From: Spirochaetota bacterium
GTDB taxonomy: Bacteria > Spirochaetota > Spirochaetia > DTKZ01
Direction of reading: 5' to 3'
NCBI GenBank assembly: GCA_026418195.1
Contig: JAOABU010000058.1
Coordinates: 1 to 39,342 of the forward strand
Length of the DNA stretch: 39,342 bases
Below are positions 28,836 to 37,263 of this stretch, piece after piece. Numbering within the stretch: the stretch's first letter is position 1; each line of letters starts with the position of its first letter. The position numbers and the translations under genes were made by a program. The notes beneath the pieces were generated by a model. The model saw nothing but the letters and a program-made list of their open reading frames with translations, searched no databases and was not told the DNA's origin.

Positions 28836-30304
28836 GTGCTGCAGGTGCTGTAATATTCGTCGTATTGGTCTATTTAATAGTGATTTTGATTACCGGGATT
28901 CAAGCGGGTAGGCACAAGGAGAACTCAATCCAGGAGTATGTAGCCGCTAGCCGGACATTGAACTTCTTTATTATGTATTTTCTTATGGGGGGTGCTATAT
29001 TCAGTGCTTTCGCCTTCTTGGGTGGTCCAGGATGGGCGTACTCCCGGGGAGCGGCTTCGTACTATATTCTGGCCTATTGCGCAATGGGGCTTTTACCATG
29101 GTTGATCTGGGGACCCCGAGCCTATCGGTTAGGGAAGAGGTACGGATACGTAACACAGGCAGAACTTGTCGCAGACCGATTTCAGTCCAAGACCCTCTCT
29201 GCTCTCATGGCTGTCGTGAGTATCCTCGCTTTCATTCAGTACATCGCTCTTCAGTTGAAGGGGATGGCGTATGTATTGAACGTCACGACAGGGGGATATA
29301 TTCCCTTCTGGTTGGGAGCTCTTATATCCTATGGAGTTGTGTTGATCTACGTACTGACCAGTGGAGTACGGGGCGTGGCATGGACGAACGTGGTGCAAGC
29401 CATCATGATGATCGTGATGGCCTGGGGATTGGGTCTGTACCTTCCCTTCAAACTTCATGGTGGTATTGGGCCCATGTTCCAGAAGATCTACGCGAGTATG
29501 CCCAAGCACCTCGTCATCGGCCCCCCCGGTATTTCTTGGGCCGCCTATAGCTCTGCGATTGCTGTCTCTGTCTTGGGATTCACCATGTGGCCCCATCTGT
29601 TCATGAAGGCCTATGTTACCGATTCGGAAAAGACTCTCAAGCAGACGGTCGCCTTCTACCCAACCTTTGCCATCATTATGGTTCCGGTATTGTTCATTGG
29701 ATTCGCCGGAATCGGGGTAGTACCCAAGGAAAGCCTCAAATCGGCGGACGAGATTCTACCTACCATGATCATGACCATGAAGCTTTCCCCAATCCTTCTC
29801 GGTTTCTTTGCTGCGGCTACCCTTGCGGCAGCCATGTCTTCTGCCGACACGATCACCCATGGGGCCGCTTCGGTGTACACAATGGATTTTCATAAGAAAC
29901 TATTCAATCCTCAGTTGGATGATAAAAAGGCAGTACTCGTTACACGGATTGCGGTTCTTATCTTTACCAGCGTCGCGTATTATATTGCCGTGTTTGGGGC
30001 CCAAACTCTAGTCGCGTTACTCCTTGGAGCTTATGGATCCATCGTGCAATTCCTACCTCTCGTGTTTGCTACCTTCTTTTGGCCTAGAGCGACGAAACAG
30101 GGAGCTATTGCCGGGCTTGTAGTAGGTGTAGCGGTAAATACCTACTTCCAGCTCTTCGCCAAGCCCTGGTTCGACATCCATGCGGGTATTTGGGGGCTTT
30201 TAGTGAATATCGTGGTATTCATCTTGGTCAGCTACATTACTCCTGCTCAACCGGAGGATCATGTAAACCGGTTCACCTACGGGTCCATGGAAAAGATCGA
30301 TTGA
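28832..30304 (+). CDS. Sodium:solute symporter (SSS family)
   Basis: The 490-residue membrane protein has about 13 predicted segments and SSS-family features. These are EYVAASRTLNFFIMYFLMGGAIFSAFAFLGGPGWAYSRGAASYY at the first core helices, the SGVRGVAWTNVVQAIMMIVMAWG helix, and the AAATLAAAMSSADTITHGAASVYTMDF segment that carries the conserved Na2-site serines. It would import an organic solute with sodium. The overlap with the DUF3311 gene and the M20 amidohydrolase 107 nt downstream suggest the substrate is an N-acylated amino acid, a peptide-like conjugate or a breakdown product, but this is inference. The start overlaps the upstream stop in ATGA. Confidence 0.95.
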   Translation: MSAAGAVIFVVLVYLIVILITGIQAGRHKENSIQEYVAASRTLNFFIMYFLMGGAIFSAFAFLGGPGWAYSRGAASYYILAYCAMGLLPWLIWGPRAYRLGKRYGYVTQAELVADRFQSKTLSALMAVVSILAFIQYIALQLKGMAYVLNVTTGGYIPFWLGALISYGVVLIYVLTSGVRGVAWTNVVQAIMMIVMAWGLGLYLPFKLHGGIGPMFQKIYASMPKHLVIGPPGISWAAYSSAIAVSVLGFTMWPHLFMKAYVTDSEKTLKQTVAFYPTFAIIMVPVLFIGFAGIGVVPKESLKSADEILPTMIMTMKLSPILLGFFAAATLAAAMSSADTITHGAASVYTMDFHKKLFNPQLDDKKAVLVTRIAVLIFTSVAYYIAVFGAQTLVALLLGAYGSIVQFLPLVFATFFWPRATKQGAIAGLVVGVAVNTYFQLFAKPWFDIHAGIWGLLVNIVVFILVSYITPAQPEDHVNRFTYGSMEKID

Positions 30305-30346
30305 AGGTTCTAATCACTTAGGATACACTGCCACTACAAACAACAC

Positions 30347-30374
30347 GCGTACTTCCTGCTTGGGGGAAGCACGC
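30347..30374 (+). other. Inverted repeat between symporter and M20 genes
   Basis: GCGTACTTCC (30347-30356) and GGAAGCACGC (30365-30374) match as inverted repeats at 9 of 10 positions with an 8-nt loop. No T-run follows. It may be an mRNA hairpin that separates expression of the two genes, or a binding site. Confidence 0.4.
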
Positions 30375-30411
30375 TCCGTATGATTTTACCAATTCAGAAA
30401 AGGAACAGCCT

Positions 30412-31581
30412 ATGGATTTTAGGAAAGAGATTTCGGGGTTGGAGAAAAGTCTTATTCAGTGGCGACGAGAGTTCCACCAGATTCCCGAAATCGCTATGGA
30501 GGAGGAGAAAACAGCTTCCGCTATCGCAGAGAAACTACGAGGATGGGGGCTTACCGTACACACTGGCGTAGGTAGAACAGGGGTGGTGGGAATCCTGCAG
30601 GGGAGACAACCCGGGAAGACTCTTGGAATCCGTGCCGACATGGATGCCCTTCCCGTTACGGAAGAAACAGGACTTCCTTTTACTTCCACACATCCTGGAC
30701 GCATGCACGCTTGCGGGCACGATGGTCATATCACCATTGCTTTAGGCACCGCAAAACTTCTTTCCCATTTCCGGGACCAACTGAAAGGTACCGCTGTATT
30801 CTTATTTCAACCAGCGGAAGAAACCCTCAATGGTGCACAGGCTATGCTTTCCAGCGAGATCCTGAAAAGAGTGCGTTTAGATGCCGTGGTAGGTCTGCAC
30901 ATTTGGCCTGATCTACCCTTAGGAAAGATTGCCGTTCGGGGAGGGCCCGTAATGGCAGCGGTGGACAGATTTTCGGTGAAGATCCTAGGGAAAGGAGGGC
31001 ATGGGGCAATTCCTCAGAAGTCAGTGGATCCCATCGTTATAGCCTCAGAAGTAGTGCTTGCCCTGCAACGGATCGTGAGCCGGGAAATCGATCCTCTGAA
31101 ACCTGCAGTCCTAACCGTGGGGCGGATCCAGGGGGGAACAACCTTCAATGTGATCCCCGATTGGGTGGAACTGGAAGGAACGGTACGTACCTTTGACCCA
31201 GATGTGCGTTCTCTGGTTGCCCAGAGGATAGAGGAAATGCTCAAAGGAATTACCTCTGGATCCCGGGCAACCTACAACTTAAATTACGAGTTCGGGATCC
31301 CAGCGGTTCAAAATGACGGGAAATTAGCCAGTTGGATTCAGGGTGTGTTGAGGAAGAGCCTAGGGGAGGACTCGGTGGTAGTGGACCTTCCCCCATCGAT
31401 GGGAGGGGAAGATTTTGCCCTGTTCCAAGGAAAAGCCCCGGGAGTCTATATGTTCCTCGGAACGAATAGCGAAGAAAATCCCCTCTATCCGATCCATCAT
31501 GCAAAGTACTCCATCGATGAACGAGTGTTGCCCATAGGTGTGAAGATTTTCTGTGAAATCGCTACAGAGTTTTTAGCCTAG
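30412..31581 (+). CDS. M20 family amidohydrolase (N-acyl-amino-acid hydrolase/HipO type)
   Basis: The 389-residue cytoplasmic metallopeptidase-like hydrolase has the M20D signature. Marks are WRREFHQIPEIAMEEEKTA, LGIRADMDALPVTEETGLPFTSTHPGRMHACGHDGHITIALG (metal ligands in MHACGHDGH), FLFQPAEETLNGAQAML, GLHIWPDLPLGKI, GKGGHGAIPQKSVDPI in the dimerisation domain, and PPSMGGEDFALFQGKAPGVYMFLG. Members hydrolyse N-acyl or N-carbamoyl amino acids or aryl-acyl conjugates such as hippurate. It follows the sodium symporter, so the transported compound may be its substrate. AGGA precedes the ATG at about 8 nt. Confidence 0.94.
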   Translation: MDFRKEISGLEKSLIQWRREFHQIPEIAMEEEKTASAIAEKLRGWGLTVHTGVGRTGVVGILQGRQPGKTLGIRADMDALPVTEETGLPFTSTHPGRMHACGHDGHITIALGTAKLLSHFRDQLKGTAVFLFQPAEETLNGAQAMLSSEILKRVRLDAVVGLHIWPDLPLGKIAVRGGPVMAAVDRFSVKILGKGGHGAIPQKSVDPIVIASEVVLALQRIVSREIDPLKPAVLTVGRIQGGTTFNVIPDWVELEGTVRTFDPDVRSLVAQRIEEMLKGITSGSRATYNLNYEFGIPAVQNDGKLASWIQGVLRKSLGEDSVVVDLPPSMGGEDFALFQGKAPGVYMFLGTNSEENPLYPIHHAKYSIDERVLPIGVKIFCEIATEFLA

Positions 31582-31678
31582 AACAAAATACGATACTCCT
31601 CGATTCTCCAAGTTCCGCCACCTACCCAAGCTTTAGGACCTACGAACACCCCGTTCACCAGAGTAGGATGGTTTAAGC

Positions 31679-31707
31679 TTGACAGGGGATCTATTCAGGT
31701 TCATACT
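31679..31707 (+). promoter_or_regulatory. Promoter of the nagA/TRAP operon
   Basis: TTGACA (31679-31684) is followed after 17 nt by CATACT (31702-31707). The predicted start near 31714 falls inside the palindromic operator at 31711-31737. The leader before nagA would be about 88 nt. Confidence 0.65.
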
Positions 31708-31710
31708 CTT

Positions 31711-31737
31711 GTTATACGACTTACGATGTCGTACAAC
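31711..31737. promoter_or_regulatory. Putative GntR/FadR operator upstream of nagA
   Basis: GTTATACGAC-N7-GTCGTACAAC is an inverted repeat with 9 of 10 positions matching between arms. It covers the predicted transcription start of the nagA operon. The second gene of that operon encodes a FadR-type GntR regulator, so autoregulated repression relieved by an amino-sugar metabolite is likely. Confidence 0.65.
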
Positions 31738-31801
31738 CATCGGTAATGTAGGTTTGAGATATTTCTCCATTGGGAGTTCAAGGACCCTGGGGAGGTGATG
31801 A

Positions 31802-32959
31802 ATGCGGTATCGAGGTATTTCCTTAGATACGGGAAAAGCACTGGAGATTCGAATAGAACAGAGTGTGATCCGCGAAGTACGAGAAATCGAGTTTTCAAAG
31901 GATCTTCCCTACCTAACGATAGGTTTTTTTGATCTCCAGATTAACGGACACCGAGGGATCGACTATAGCGGAGAAGATCTGACCCCAGAGAAGGTTCTGG
32001 AAGTCTGCCATTCTGTAGCGAGAACAGGGACTACTCGCCATCTTGCCACGATTATTACCCGGCCTAGGGAACGTATCCTGGCCAACCTCCGAGTCCTCAC
32101 AGAAGCCCGAAAACAGTACCCGTTTGTGAGGGATAGTATCGTAGGAGTGCATCTAGAAGGACCGTTCATCTCTGAAGAGGATGGTCCTCGGGGAGCCCAT
32201 AACAGAGATTTTGTTCGAGATCCCGATATTGGTGAGTTCGAGGAGTGGCAGGATGCTGCCGAGGGAACCATTCGACTTGTGACCCTTGCCCCTGAACGGA
32301 AAGGAGCCATCCCCTTTATCCAACATCTTCGCCAGCGAGGGGTAGTAGCAGCTATCGGACACACGGGAGCGTCGGCGGAAATCATCCAGGAAGCTATACG
32401 ATCAGGAGCTTCCCTCTCCACACATTTAGGGAATGGTAGTCATGCCCAGATTCCTCGTCTTAGGAACTATATATGGGAACAACTTGCCGCAGATGAACTG
32501 TATGCGAGCTTTATCTGCGACGGTTTCCACTTACCCCCTTCAGTGATGAAAGTCTTTACCCGAGCAAAGGGGATAGAACGGATCATACTGGTGAGTGATG
32601 TAGCGTTTCTGGCCGGATTGAAGCCGGGATTTTACAAATGGGGGCACCTGGATGTAGAGCTTCATCCGGATGGTCGAATCACCCAAGTAGGAACTCCATT
32701 CTTTGCGGGTGCGGGTCATCTGCTAGATCGAGGGATTGCCCAGTTCGTAAAGCACACGGGATCCAGTCTTTCGATGGCGATTCGGACATGTACGGTGAAC
32801 CCTGCCAAACTCACGGGGATTCCGGAATCTTTTTTCAACTTGAAGGTAGGTGTTCCTGCTCATTTGGTACTATTTGACCATCCCAAGGAAGACGATACCC
32901 TCCGGATTCATAAAGTGGTAGTGAATGAGGAAGAGTTGGATGGAGCTAAAAAGTCTTAA
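31802..32959 (+). CDS. nagA: N-acetylglucosamine-6-phosphate deacetylase (NagA family)
   Basis: The 385-residue amidohydrolase-superfamily protein matches NagA. Marks are FFDLQINGHRGIDYSGEDLTPE near the N-terminal metal region, VHLEGPFISEEDGPRGAHNRDFV (metal-ligand Glu), VAAIGHTGASAEIIQEAIRSGASLSTHLGNGSHAQIPR (His ligands), ASFICDGFHLPPSVM (catalytic-site His), VSDVAFLAGLKPG with the catalytic Asp, and TVNPAKLTGIPE at the C-terminus. It removes acetate from N-acetylglucosamine-6-phosphate or a related amino sugar phosphate. It is the first gene of an operon with a GntR regulator, a TRAP transporter and a SIS-domain protein. The ATG has GGGGAGG 6 nt upstream. Because the rest of the operon is not a normal GlcNAc system, the actual substrate may be another N-acetyl sugar. 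Confidence 0.9.
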   Translation: MRYRGISLDTGKALEIRIEQSVIREVREIEFSKDLPYLTIGFFDLQINGHRGIDYSGEDLTPEKVLEVCHSVARTGTTRHLATIITRPRERILANLRVLTEARKQYPFVRDSIVGVHLEGPFISEEDGPRGAHNRDFVRDPDIGEFEEWQDAAEGTIRLVTLAPERKGAIPFIQHLRQRGVVAAIGHTGASAEIIQEAIRSGASLSTHLGNGSHAQIPRLRNYIWEQLAADELYASFICDGFHLPPSVMKVFTRAKGIERIILVSDVAFLAGLKPGFYKWGHLDVELHPDGRITQVGTPFFAGAGHLLDRGIAQFVKHTGSSLSMAIRTCTVNPAKLTGIPESFFNLKVGVPAHLVLFDHPKEDDTLRIHKVVVNEEELDGAKKS

Positions 32960-33674
32960 GGATCAGAACCTCTATCAAGCTGCTCAGGAACGGATCAAAG
33001 AATACATCGTAGCCTCTGGTATGAATGTAGGCGATCCACTTCCTACGGAGATGGAACTAGCGGAAAAATTGAACATCAGCCGTACCATAGTTCGAGAAGC
33101 TTTAAAAGGGTTAGAAGCGTTGCAGATCATTGGGGTGAAGCATGGAGTGGGCCGATTCTTAAAAAGTTTCAATCTAGAAGCGATTCTACAGAATTTGTCT
33201 TACAGCATCGAAATGAACGTGAAGGATTTTAGGGAAATTCTGGAGGTAAGGATCTGCCTTGAGGAAGCTTTTCTGGAAAGAGAAACACCTAGATTTTCCG
33301 CTTCCGATTTAGAAGACCTGGAATCGATCCTCCATCAGTTGGAGGTGGCCACTCAGACCGACAACAAAGAGACTGAGTTGATAGAACTCCACACAGCATT
33401 TCATCTACGATTGTACAAGAATGCTAACAATTCCTTCCTTCTCAATTTGATTAGGATCTTCTCTACCATTCAGAAGAACCTTACCTATCTCAAACGGTAT
33501 CGAACGCTGGATAAGAAGGCCTTTGTAGAGGATCATCGAAAAATCCTAGAAGCCCTTCGAAAGAAGGATGGGAAATTAGCGAAGGAACGTCTTCTGGAAC
33601 ATTTCGCAGAGCCCCTTCATTGGGCTCATTTGGAATACAGCGCCGTAGGCGTTGATGGCGAAAGAGTTCGTTAG
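32940..33674 (+). CDS. FadR-subfamily GntR transcriptional regulator
   Basis: The 244-residue protein has an N-terminal winged helix (YQAAQERIKEYIVASGMNVGDPLPTEMELAEKLNISRTIVREALKGLEALQIIGVKHGVGRFL) and a C-terminal FCD ligand domain with the metal-site residues expected in ELHTAFHLRLYKNANNSFLLNLI and EDHRKILEALRKKDGKLAKERLLEHF. It overlaps the end of nagA by 20 nt. The ATG at 32940 is preferred to the one at 32925 because GAGG lies 9 nt upstream. It probably binds the palindrome at 31711-31737 and controls its own operon in response to a sugar-derived acid or phosphate. Confidence 0.93.
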   Translation: MELKSLKDQNLYQAAQERIKEYIVASGMNVGDPLPTEMELAEKLNISRTIVREALKGLEALQIIGVKHGVGRFLKSFNLEAILQNLSYSIEMNVKDFREILEVRICLEEAFLERETPRFSASDLEDLESILHQLEVATQTDNKETELIELHTAFHLRLYKNANNSFLLNLIRIFSTIQKNLTYLKRYRTLDKKAFVEDHRKILEALRKKDGKLAKERLLEHFAEPLHWAHLEYSAVGVDGERVR

Positions 33675-33690
33675 GAAACAGGAGGATTGT

Positions 33691-34680
33691 ATGAAGCGTG
33701 CTGGGTTGATGGTACTGATCAGTATCGTTCTGGTATGTGGGCTTTTTGCTCGGGGTGCGCAGGAAAAGATGGTGCTCCGGTTAGGACACATACGGGACAC
33801 GAATCATCCTACTCATTTAGCGGCTCTGAAGTTTAAGGAGTTGCTAGAAGGGGAATCAAAGGGAAGATTCGAAGTGAAAATCTATCCCAACAGTCAATTG
33901 GGAGGCCCCAAAGAAATGTTTGCGCAAATGCAAACAGGGGATCTGGAAATGGTGTATGGAGGGATCAATACCTTTGCTTGGATAAAGGGGGGAGAAGCGT
34001 TTGAAATCACAGCTATTCCTTTTTTGTTTAACTCGTACGAACATATGCGAAAGTTCCTTCTTTCCGACTACTGGAAACCAGTGATCCAAAAGGCAGAAGC
34101 TGCTACAGGTATCAAGATTGTAAACATCAATGGGGACACCGCACCGAGAGGACTTACCACAAGAGACAGGGAAGTAAAAACAGCGGATGACTTTAAGGGC
34201 CTGAAGATCCGCACCGCTGCGAGTCCCACAGTACTGAAAGCGATGCAAACCCTAGGAGCGCTGCCGCAGCAGATCCCTTTCAGTGAACTGTACATGGCTC
34301 TGAAAACGGGAGTAGTGGACGCACAGGAGAACGGGGTTATAGTGGTGGCAACCGCGAGCCTATTTGAAGTTCAGGGTTACTACATCAAGACCGATTACAT
34401 TCGAGATATCGAAACCTTCTATATGCCTGTGAGCCTGTGGAATAAACTCCCGAAAGCAGACCAGGACATGATCTACAACGCAACAGAAGTAGCTGGGAAC
34501 TATGAAACAGAGTTGACCCAGAAACAGCTGAAAGACGCGTACGACTTGGTGAGCAAGAAGATGAAGGTAATCGTTCCTGACTTGGCTTCTATACAGAAGA
34601 AGCTGGAAGGAGCCTTCGATGAGTACGAAGGAACCAAGTGGCCCGTGGGAGCGTTGAAGAAAGTTCGCGAGATGCAGTAA
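33691..34680 (+). CDS. dctP: DctP-type TRAP solute-binding protein (nagA operon)
   Basis: The 329-residue exported binding protein starts at the ATG at 33691, with GGAGG at 5 nt; a longer reading from 33652 lacks a ribosome binding site and would bury the signal peptide. The signal sequence (about 1-20) ends GLFARGAQEK without a lipobox cysteine. DctP features are RLGHIRDTNHPTHLAALKFKELLEGESKGRFEVKIYPNSQLGGPKEMFAQMQTGDLEMV, the substrate-arginine segment GLKIRTAASPTVLKAMQTLGALPQQIPFSELYMALKTGVVDAQENG, and a helical tail. The conserved arginine indicates a carboxylate-bearing ligand, such as an N-acetylated sugar acid or sialic-acid-like compound. Confidence 0.94.
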   Translation: MKRAGLMVLISIVLVCGLFARGAQEKMVLRLGHIRDTNHPTHLAALKFKELLEGESKGRFEVKIYPNSQLGGPKEMFAQMQTGDLEMVYGGINTFAWIKGGEAFEITAIPFLFNSYEHMRKFLLSDYWKPVIQKAEAATGIKIVNINGDTAPRGLTTRDREVKTADDFKGLKIRTAASPTVLKAMQTLGALPQQIPFSELYMALKTGVVDAQENGVIVVATASLFEVQGYYIKTDYIRDIETFYMPVSLWNKLPKADQDMIYNATEVAGNYETELTQKQLKDAYDLVSKKMKVIVPDLASIQKKLEGAFDEYEGTKWPVGALKKVREMQ

Positions 34681-34702
34681 GACTAAACCAGAGGAATCAG
34701 TC

Positions 34703-35983
34703 ATGATTCTGTTATTATTTTTTCTGCTATTCCTCTTCATCGGTATCGGATTCAGTATCTGGACCGCAATGGGGTTGAGTGGCCTTATCTATATCCTGAT
34801 CCAAGGTCAAGTATCCCTCAAAGTTCTAGTTACCAACATGGTCACGGGGGTGGATTCTGCCACTCTCGTGGCTATCCCTTTTTTCATTCTGGCGGGCGAG
34901 TTAATGAACAAGTCCGGAATCACAAAACGTATCGCCGATTTTGCCGATTTCTTCGTGGGACGGTTCAAAGGTGGGTTAGCGTATGTTGCGATCGTGGTGA
35001 ATGTGATCATGGCCGGCATATCGGGCTCGGCCGTAGCAGACGCTAGCGCGGTGTCTTCCATCCTCCTTCCTGCCATGAAGGAGAAAGGATACGATCTTCC
35101 TTTTTCGGCGGCCATCAATGCCTCTGCCGCTGTAATCGGTCCCATTTTTCCTCCTAGCATCCCCATGATCTTCATAGGGGTGATCAGCGGAATATCGATC
35201 GGAAAACTGTTCCTCGGAGGGGTGATTCCTGGCTTAATGATGGGTGTGTTCCTTGCCATTACCGTGTTCATTGTCAGTCGGAGGAAGAACTATCCTCTCT
35301 CCACCCGGAGTTTTTCCATTCCTGAGTTTTTAGGCTTACTTCGGGACACGATCCTCGCCATCATCTCACCCCTCATCATCATCGCAGGGATCGTATTCGG
35401 GATCGTGACTCTGGTGGAAGTTGCTGTACTCGCCATCGTGTATATTCTTTTCATTTCTCTCTACGTGTATCGAAGTATATCGTACCGTGAGATCCTGGAA
35501 GTCCTTGCAAAGACTGCAGTGTTTTCCACTTCCATCATGATCATCTTTGCAGTCGTAGGAGTGTTTCAATACATTGTTGCTTTGGAACAGTGGGGGGAAA
35601 AATTAAAACTTCTTATCGCTAGCTGGCAGATGAGCAAGTGGACCTTCCTTCTTCTGGTGAACCTTTTCTTCATTTTTATGGGATGTATTCTGGATGCTAT
35701 ACCCGTGATGCTGATCTTCTTTCCTGTACTTTTGCCCACTGCGATTGGGTTGGGGATAGATCCTGCCCATTTTGGAGTGATAACCGTACTGAACCTTATG
35801 ATTGGGTTACTTACTCCTCCCATCGGAGCCCTCCTTTTTTTGGAAACAAAGATCGCAAACTTGCCCTTTGCAGTACTGGTGAAAGCGGTAACCCCTTACA
35901 CACTAACCCTTTTTGTTGTTCTGTTCCTTTGCACATATATACCAGAGTTGGTGTTATGGATTCCCAACCTGCTTTTAAAGTGA
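34703..35983 (+). CDS. dctM: TRAP transporter large permease subunit DctM (nagA operon)
   Basis: The 426-residue polytopic protein has the DctM hallmarks VAIPFFILAGELMNKSGITKRIADF, IMAGISGSAVADASAVSSILLPAMKEKGYDLPFSAAINASAAVIGPIFPPSIPMIFIGVISGISIGKLFLGG, and LMIGLLTPPIGALLFLETKIA. It lies 22 nt after dctP and before dctQ. P-M-Q order is unusual, since most DctPQM operons run P-Q-M. AGAGGA precedes the ATG. Confidence 0.95.
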   Translation: MILLLFFLLFLFIGIGFSIWTAMGLSGLIYILIQGQVSLKVLVTNMVTGVDSATLVAIPFFILAGELMNKSGITKRIADFADFFVGRFKGGLAYVAIVVNVIMAGISGSAVADASAVSSILLPAMKEKGYDLPFSAAINASAAVIGPIFPPSIPMIFIGVISGISIGKLFLGGVIPGLMMGVFLAITVFIVSRRKNYPLSTRSFSIPEFLGLLRDTILAIISPLIIIAGIVFGIVTLVEVAVLAIVYILFISLYVYRSISYREILEVLAKTAVFSTSIMIIFAVVGVFQYIVALEQWGEKLKLLIASWQMSKWTFLLLVNLFFIFMGCILDAIPVMLIFFPVLLPTAIGLGIDPAHFGVITVLNLMIGLLTPPIGALLFLETKIANLPFAVLVKAVTPYTLTLFVVLFLCTYIPELVLWIPNLLLK

Positions 35984-35991
35984 GGTGAAGG

Positions 35992-36468
35992 ATGTGGAAG
36001 CGAATTTCTGAGTACCTGACCGATGGAATCCAATGGACTTCCGGAGTGTTGTTCCTCGGTCTTCTGGTCCTCAATGTACTACGGATCTTTCTCAGGTATT
36101 TTTTCGGGATTTCCTGGCTTTGGGTTCCCGACCTTTCTCGTCTACTGTTCATCTGGATTGTGTTTCTGGGGAGTGCTTGTCTATACGGAGGAGGTGAACA
36201 TCTGGTGATGGATTATTTTATTTCCAAGCTTGATTATGGAATCGCTAGTAAGCTACGGCGATTCGTTTTGGCTGGAGAATGCGTTCTATTCATTGTTCTG
36301 ATGGGAGTGGGAATCCAAATGACGATAGTCCGGATGGGAATTCCCTTCGATACCTGGGATTTACCTACGGGTTACGCGTACCTGGCCGTACCCATTTCCG
36401 GAGCCATCATGATGTTCTTTTGCTTGGTTAACGGGATGCAATTGTTTGGTAAGGAGAAAAACATATGA
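35992..36468 (+). CDS. dctQ: TRAP transporter small permease subunit DctQ (nagA operon)
   Basis: The 158-residue protein has four predicted membrane segments and the DctQ pattern: RIFLRYFFGISWLWVPDLSRLLFIWIVFLGSACLYGGGEHLVMDYFI. It lies 8 nt after dctM and overlaps the SIS-domain gene in ATGA. GAGGTGAAGG serves as ribosome binding site. It is distinct in sequence from the DctQ at 23088, so the two systems are not a recent duplication. Confidence 0.9.
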   Translation: MWKRISEYLTDGIQWTSGVLFLGLLVLNVLRIFLRYFFGISWLWVPDLSRLLFIWIVFLGSACLYGGGEHLVMDYFISKLDYGIASKLRRFVLAGECVLFIVLMGVGIQMTIVRMGIPFDTWDLPTGYAYLAVPISGAIMMFFCLVNGMQLFGKEKNI

Positions 36469-37223
36469 ATAGGGAACTGCAACAGTACAAGGATGCCATA
36501 TTCAAAGCCATTGAACAGATTTCGGCAGAAGAACCCGTGATCCAGGAAGCGGCCAAGGTAATGGCCAAATCTATTGCAGAGGGAAACTTGATCCATGTGA
36601 TTGGTCCGGGCGGGCATTCCAATATGGCGGTGGAAGAAGTGCTCTGGCGGTCGGGTGGTCTAGTGCCCATAAACGCAATTCTGGATGCAGGTACGAACCT
36701 GATCCATGGAGCCAAGCGATCCAATTTTATTGAACGCACTCCAGGATATGCGCCAAAGGTTTTGGACGCGTATGGGGTAGGGAAGAAGCCCGGGGAAGTG
36801 ATTGTGATCGTGAATGCATATGGGATCAATGCCATGTGCATTGACACAGCGTTGGAAGCTCGAAAACGAAAGATGGTCTCCATTGGCATTACTTCTCGGG
36901 AGTTCGCAGATAGGCTCCCCAAAGACCACCCTTCCCGCCATCCATCTGGCAAGAACTTGTACCAGGAGGTGGATTACTTCATTAACTGCCACCTTCCCTA
37001 CGGGGATGCGGTAGTGGAGGTGGAGGGATGTGCACAAAAAGTTGGTCCTACGGCCACGATCTGCAATGTGGTTACCATCAATTTCCTCATGGTGGAAACA
37101 GTGAAGGCTCTTGTGTCCTTGGGAGTGAAGCCACCTGTATGGATGAGCGCGAACCTTCCCGGCGGGGATGAGGCGAATCGGGCCTACGAGGAAAAGTATA
37201 GGCCGTTGATCAAGCATCTATGA
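36465..37223 (+). CDS. SIS-domain (phosphosugar isomerase-type) protein
   Basis: The 252-residue soluble protein has a SIS domain. An N-terminal helix (ELQQYKDAIFKAIEQISAEEPVIQEAAKVMAKSIAEGNLIHVIGPGGHSNMAVEEVLWRSGGLVPINAI) is followed by a second Rossmann-like half containing VIVIVNAYGINAMCIDTALEARKRKMVSIGITS. It lacks a DNA-binding domain. SIS proteins bind phosphosugars as isomerases, deaminases or sensors. After deacetylation by NagA, an isomerase or deaminase step is expected, and this protein is the only candidate in the operon, but a catalytic assignment cannot be made from sequence. It is the last gene before a terminator. Confidence 0.88.
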   Translation: MNRELQQYKDAIFKAIEQISAEEPVIQEAAKVMAKSIAEGNLIHVIGPGGHSNMAVEEVLWRSGGLVPINAILDAGTNLIHGAKRSNFIERTPGYAPKVLDAYGVGKKPGEVIVIVNAYGINAMCIDTALEARKRKMVSIGITSREFADRLPKDHPSRHPSGKNLYQEVDYFINCHLPYGDAVVEVEGCAQKVGPTATICNVVTINFLMVETVKALVSLGVKPPVWMSANLPGGDEANRAYEEKYRPLIKHL

Positions 37224-37263
37224 GGGGTAGAGGAGCAGGTTCTATCAACCCTTCCCCTCTTTT
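37222..37263 (+). terminator. Terminator of the nagA/TRAP operon
   Basis: GAGGGGTAG (37222-37230) pairs with CTTCCCCTC (37251-37259) with one T-T mismatch, followed by TTTT. An inner hairpin GGTT-CTATC-AACC fits in the loop. It starts inside the SIS-gene stop codon, and the stop of the convergent minus-strand gene (37245-37247) lies in its loop. Confidence 0.75.
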
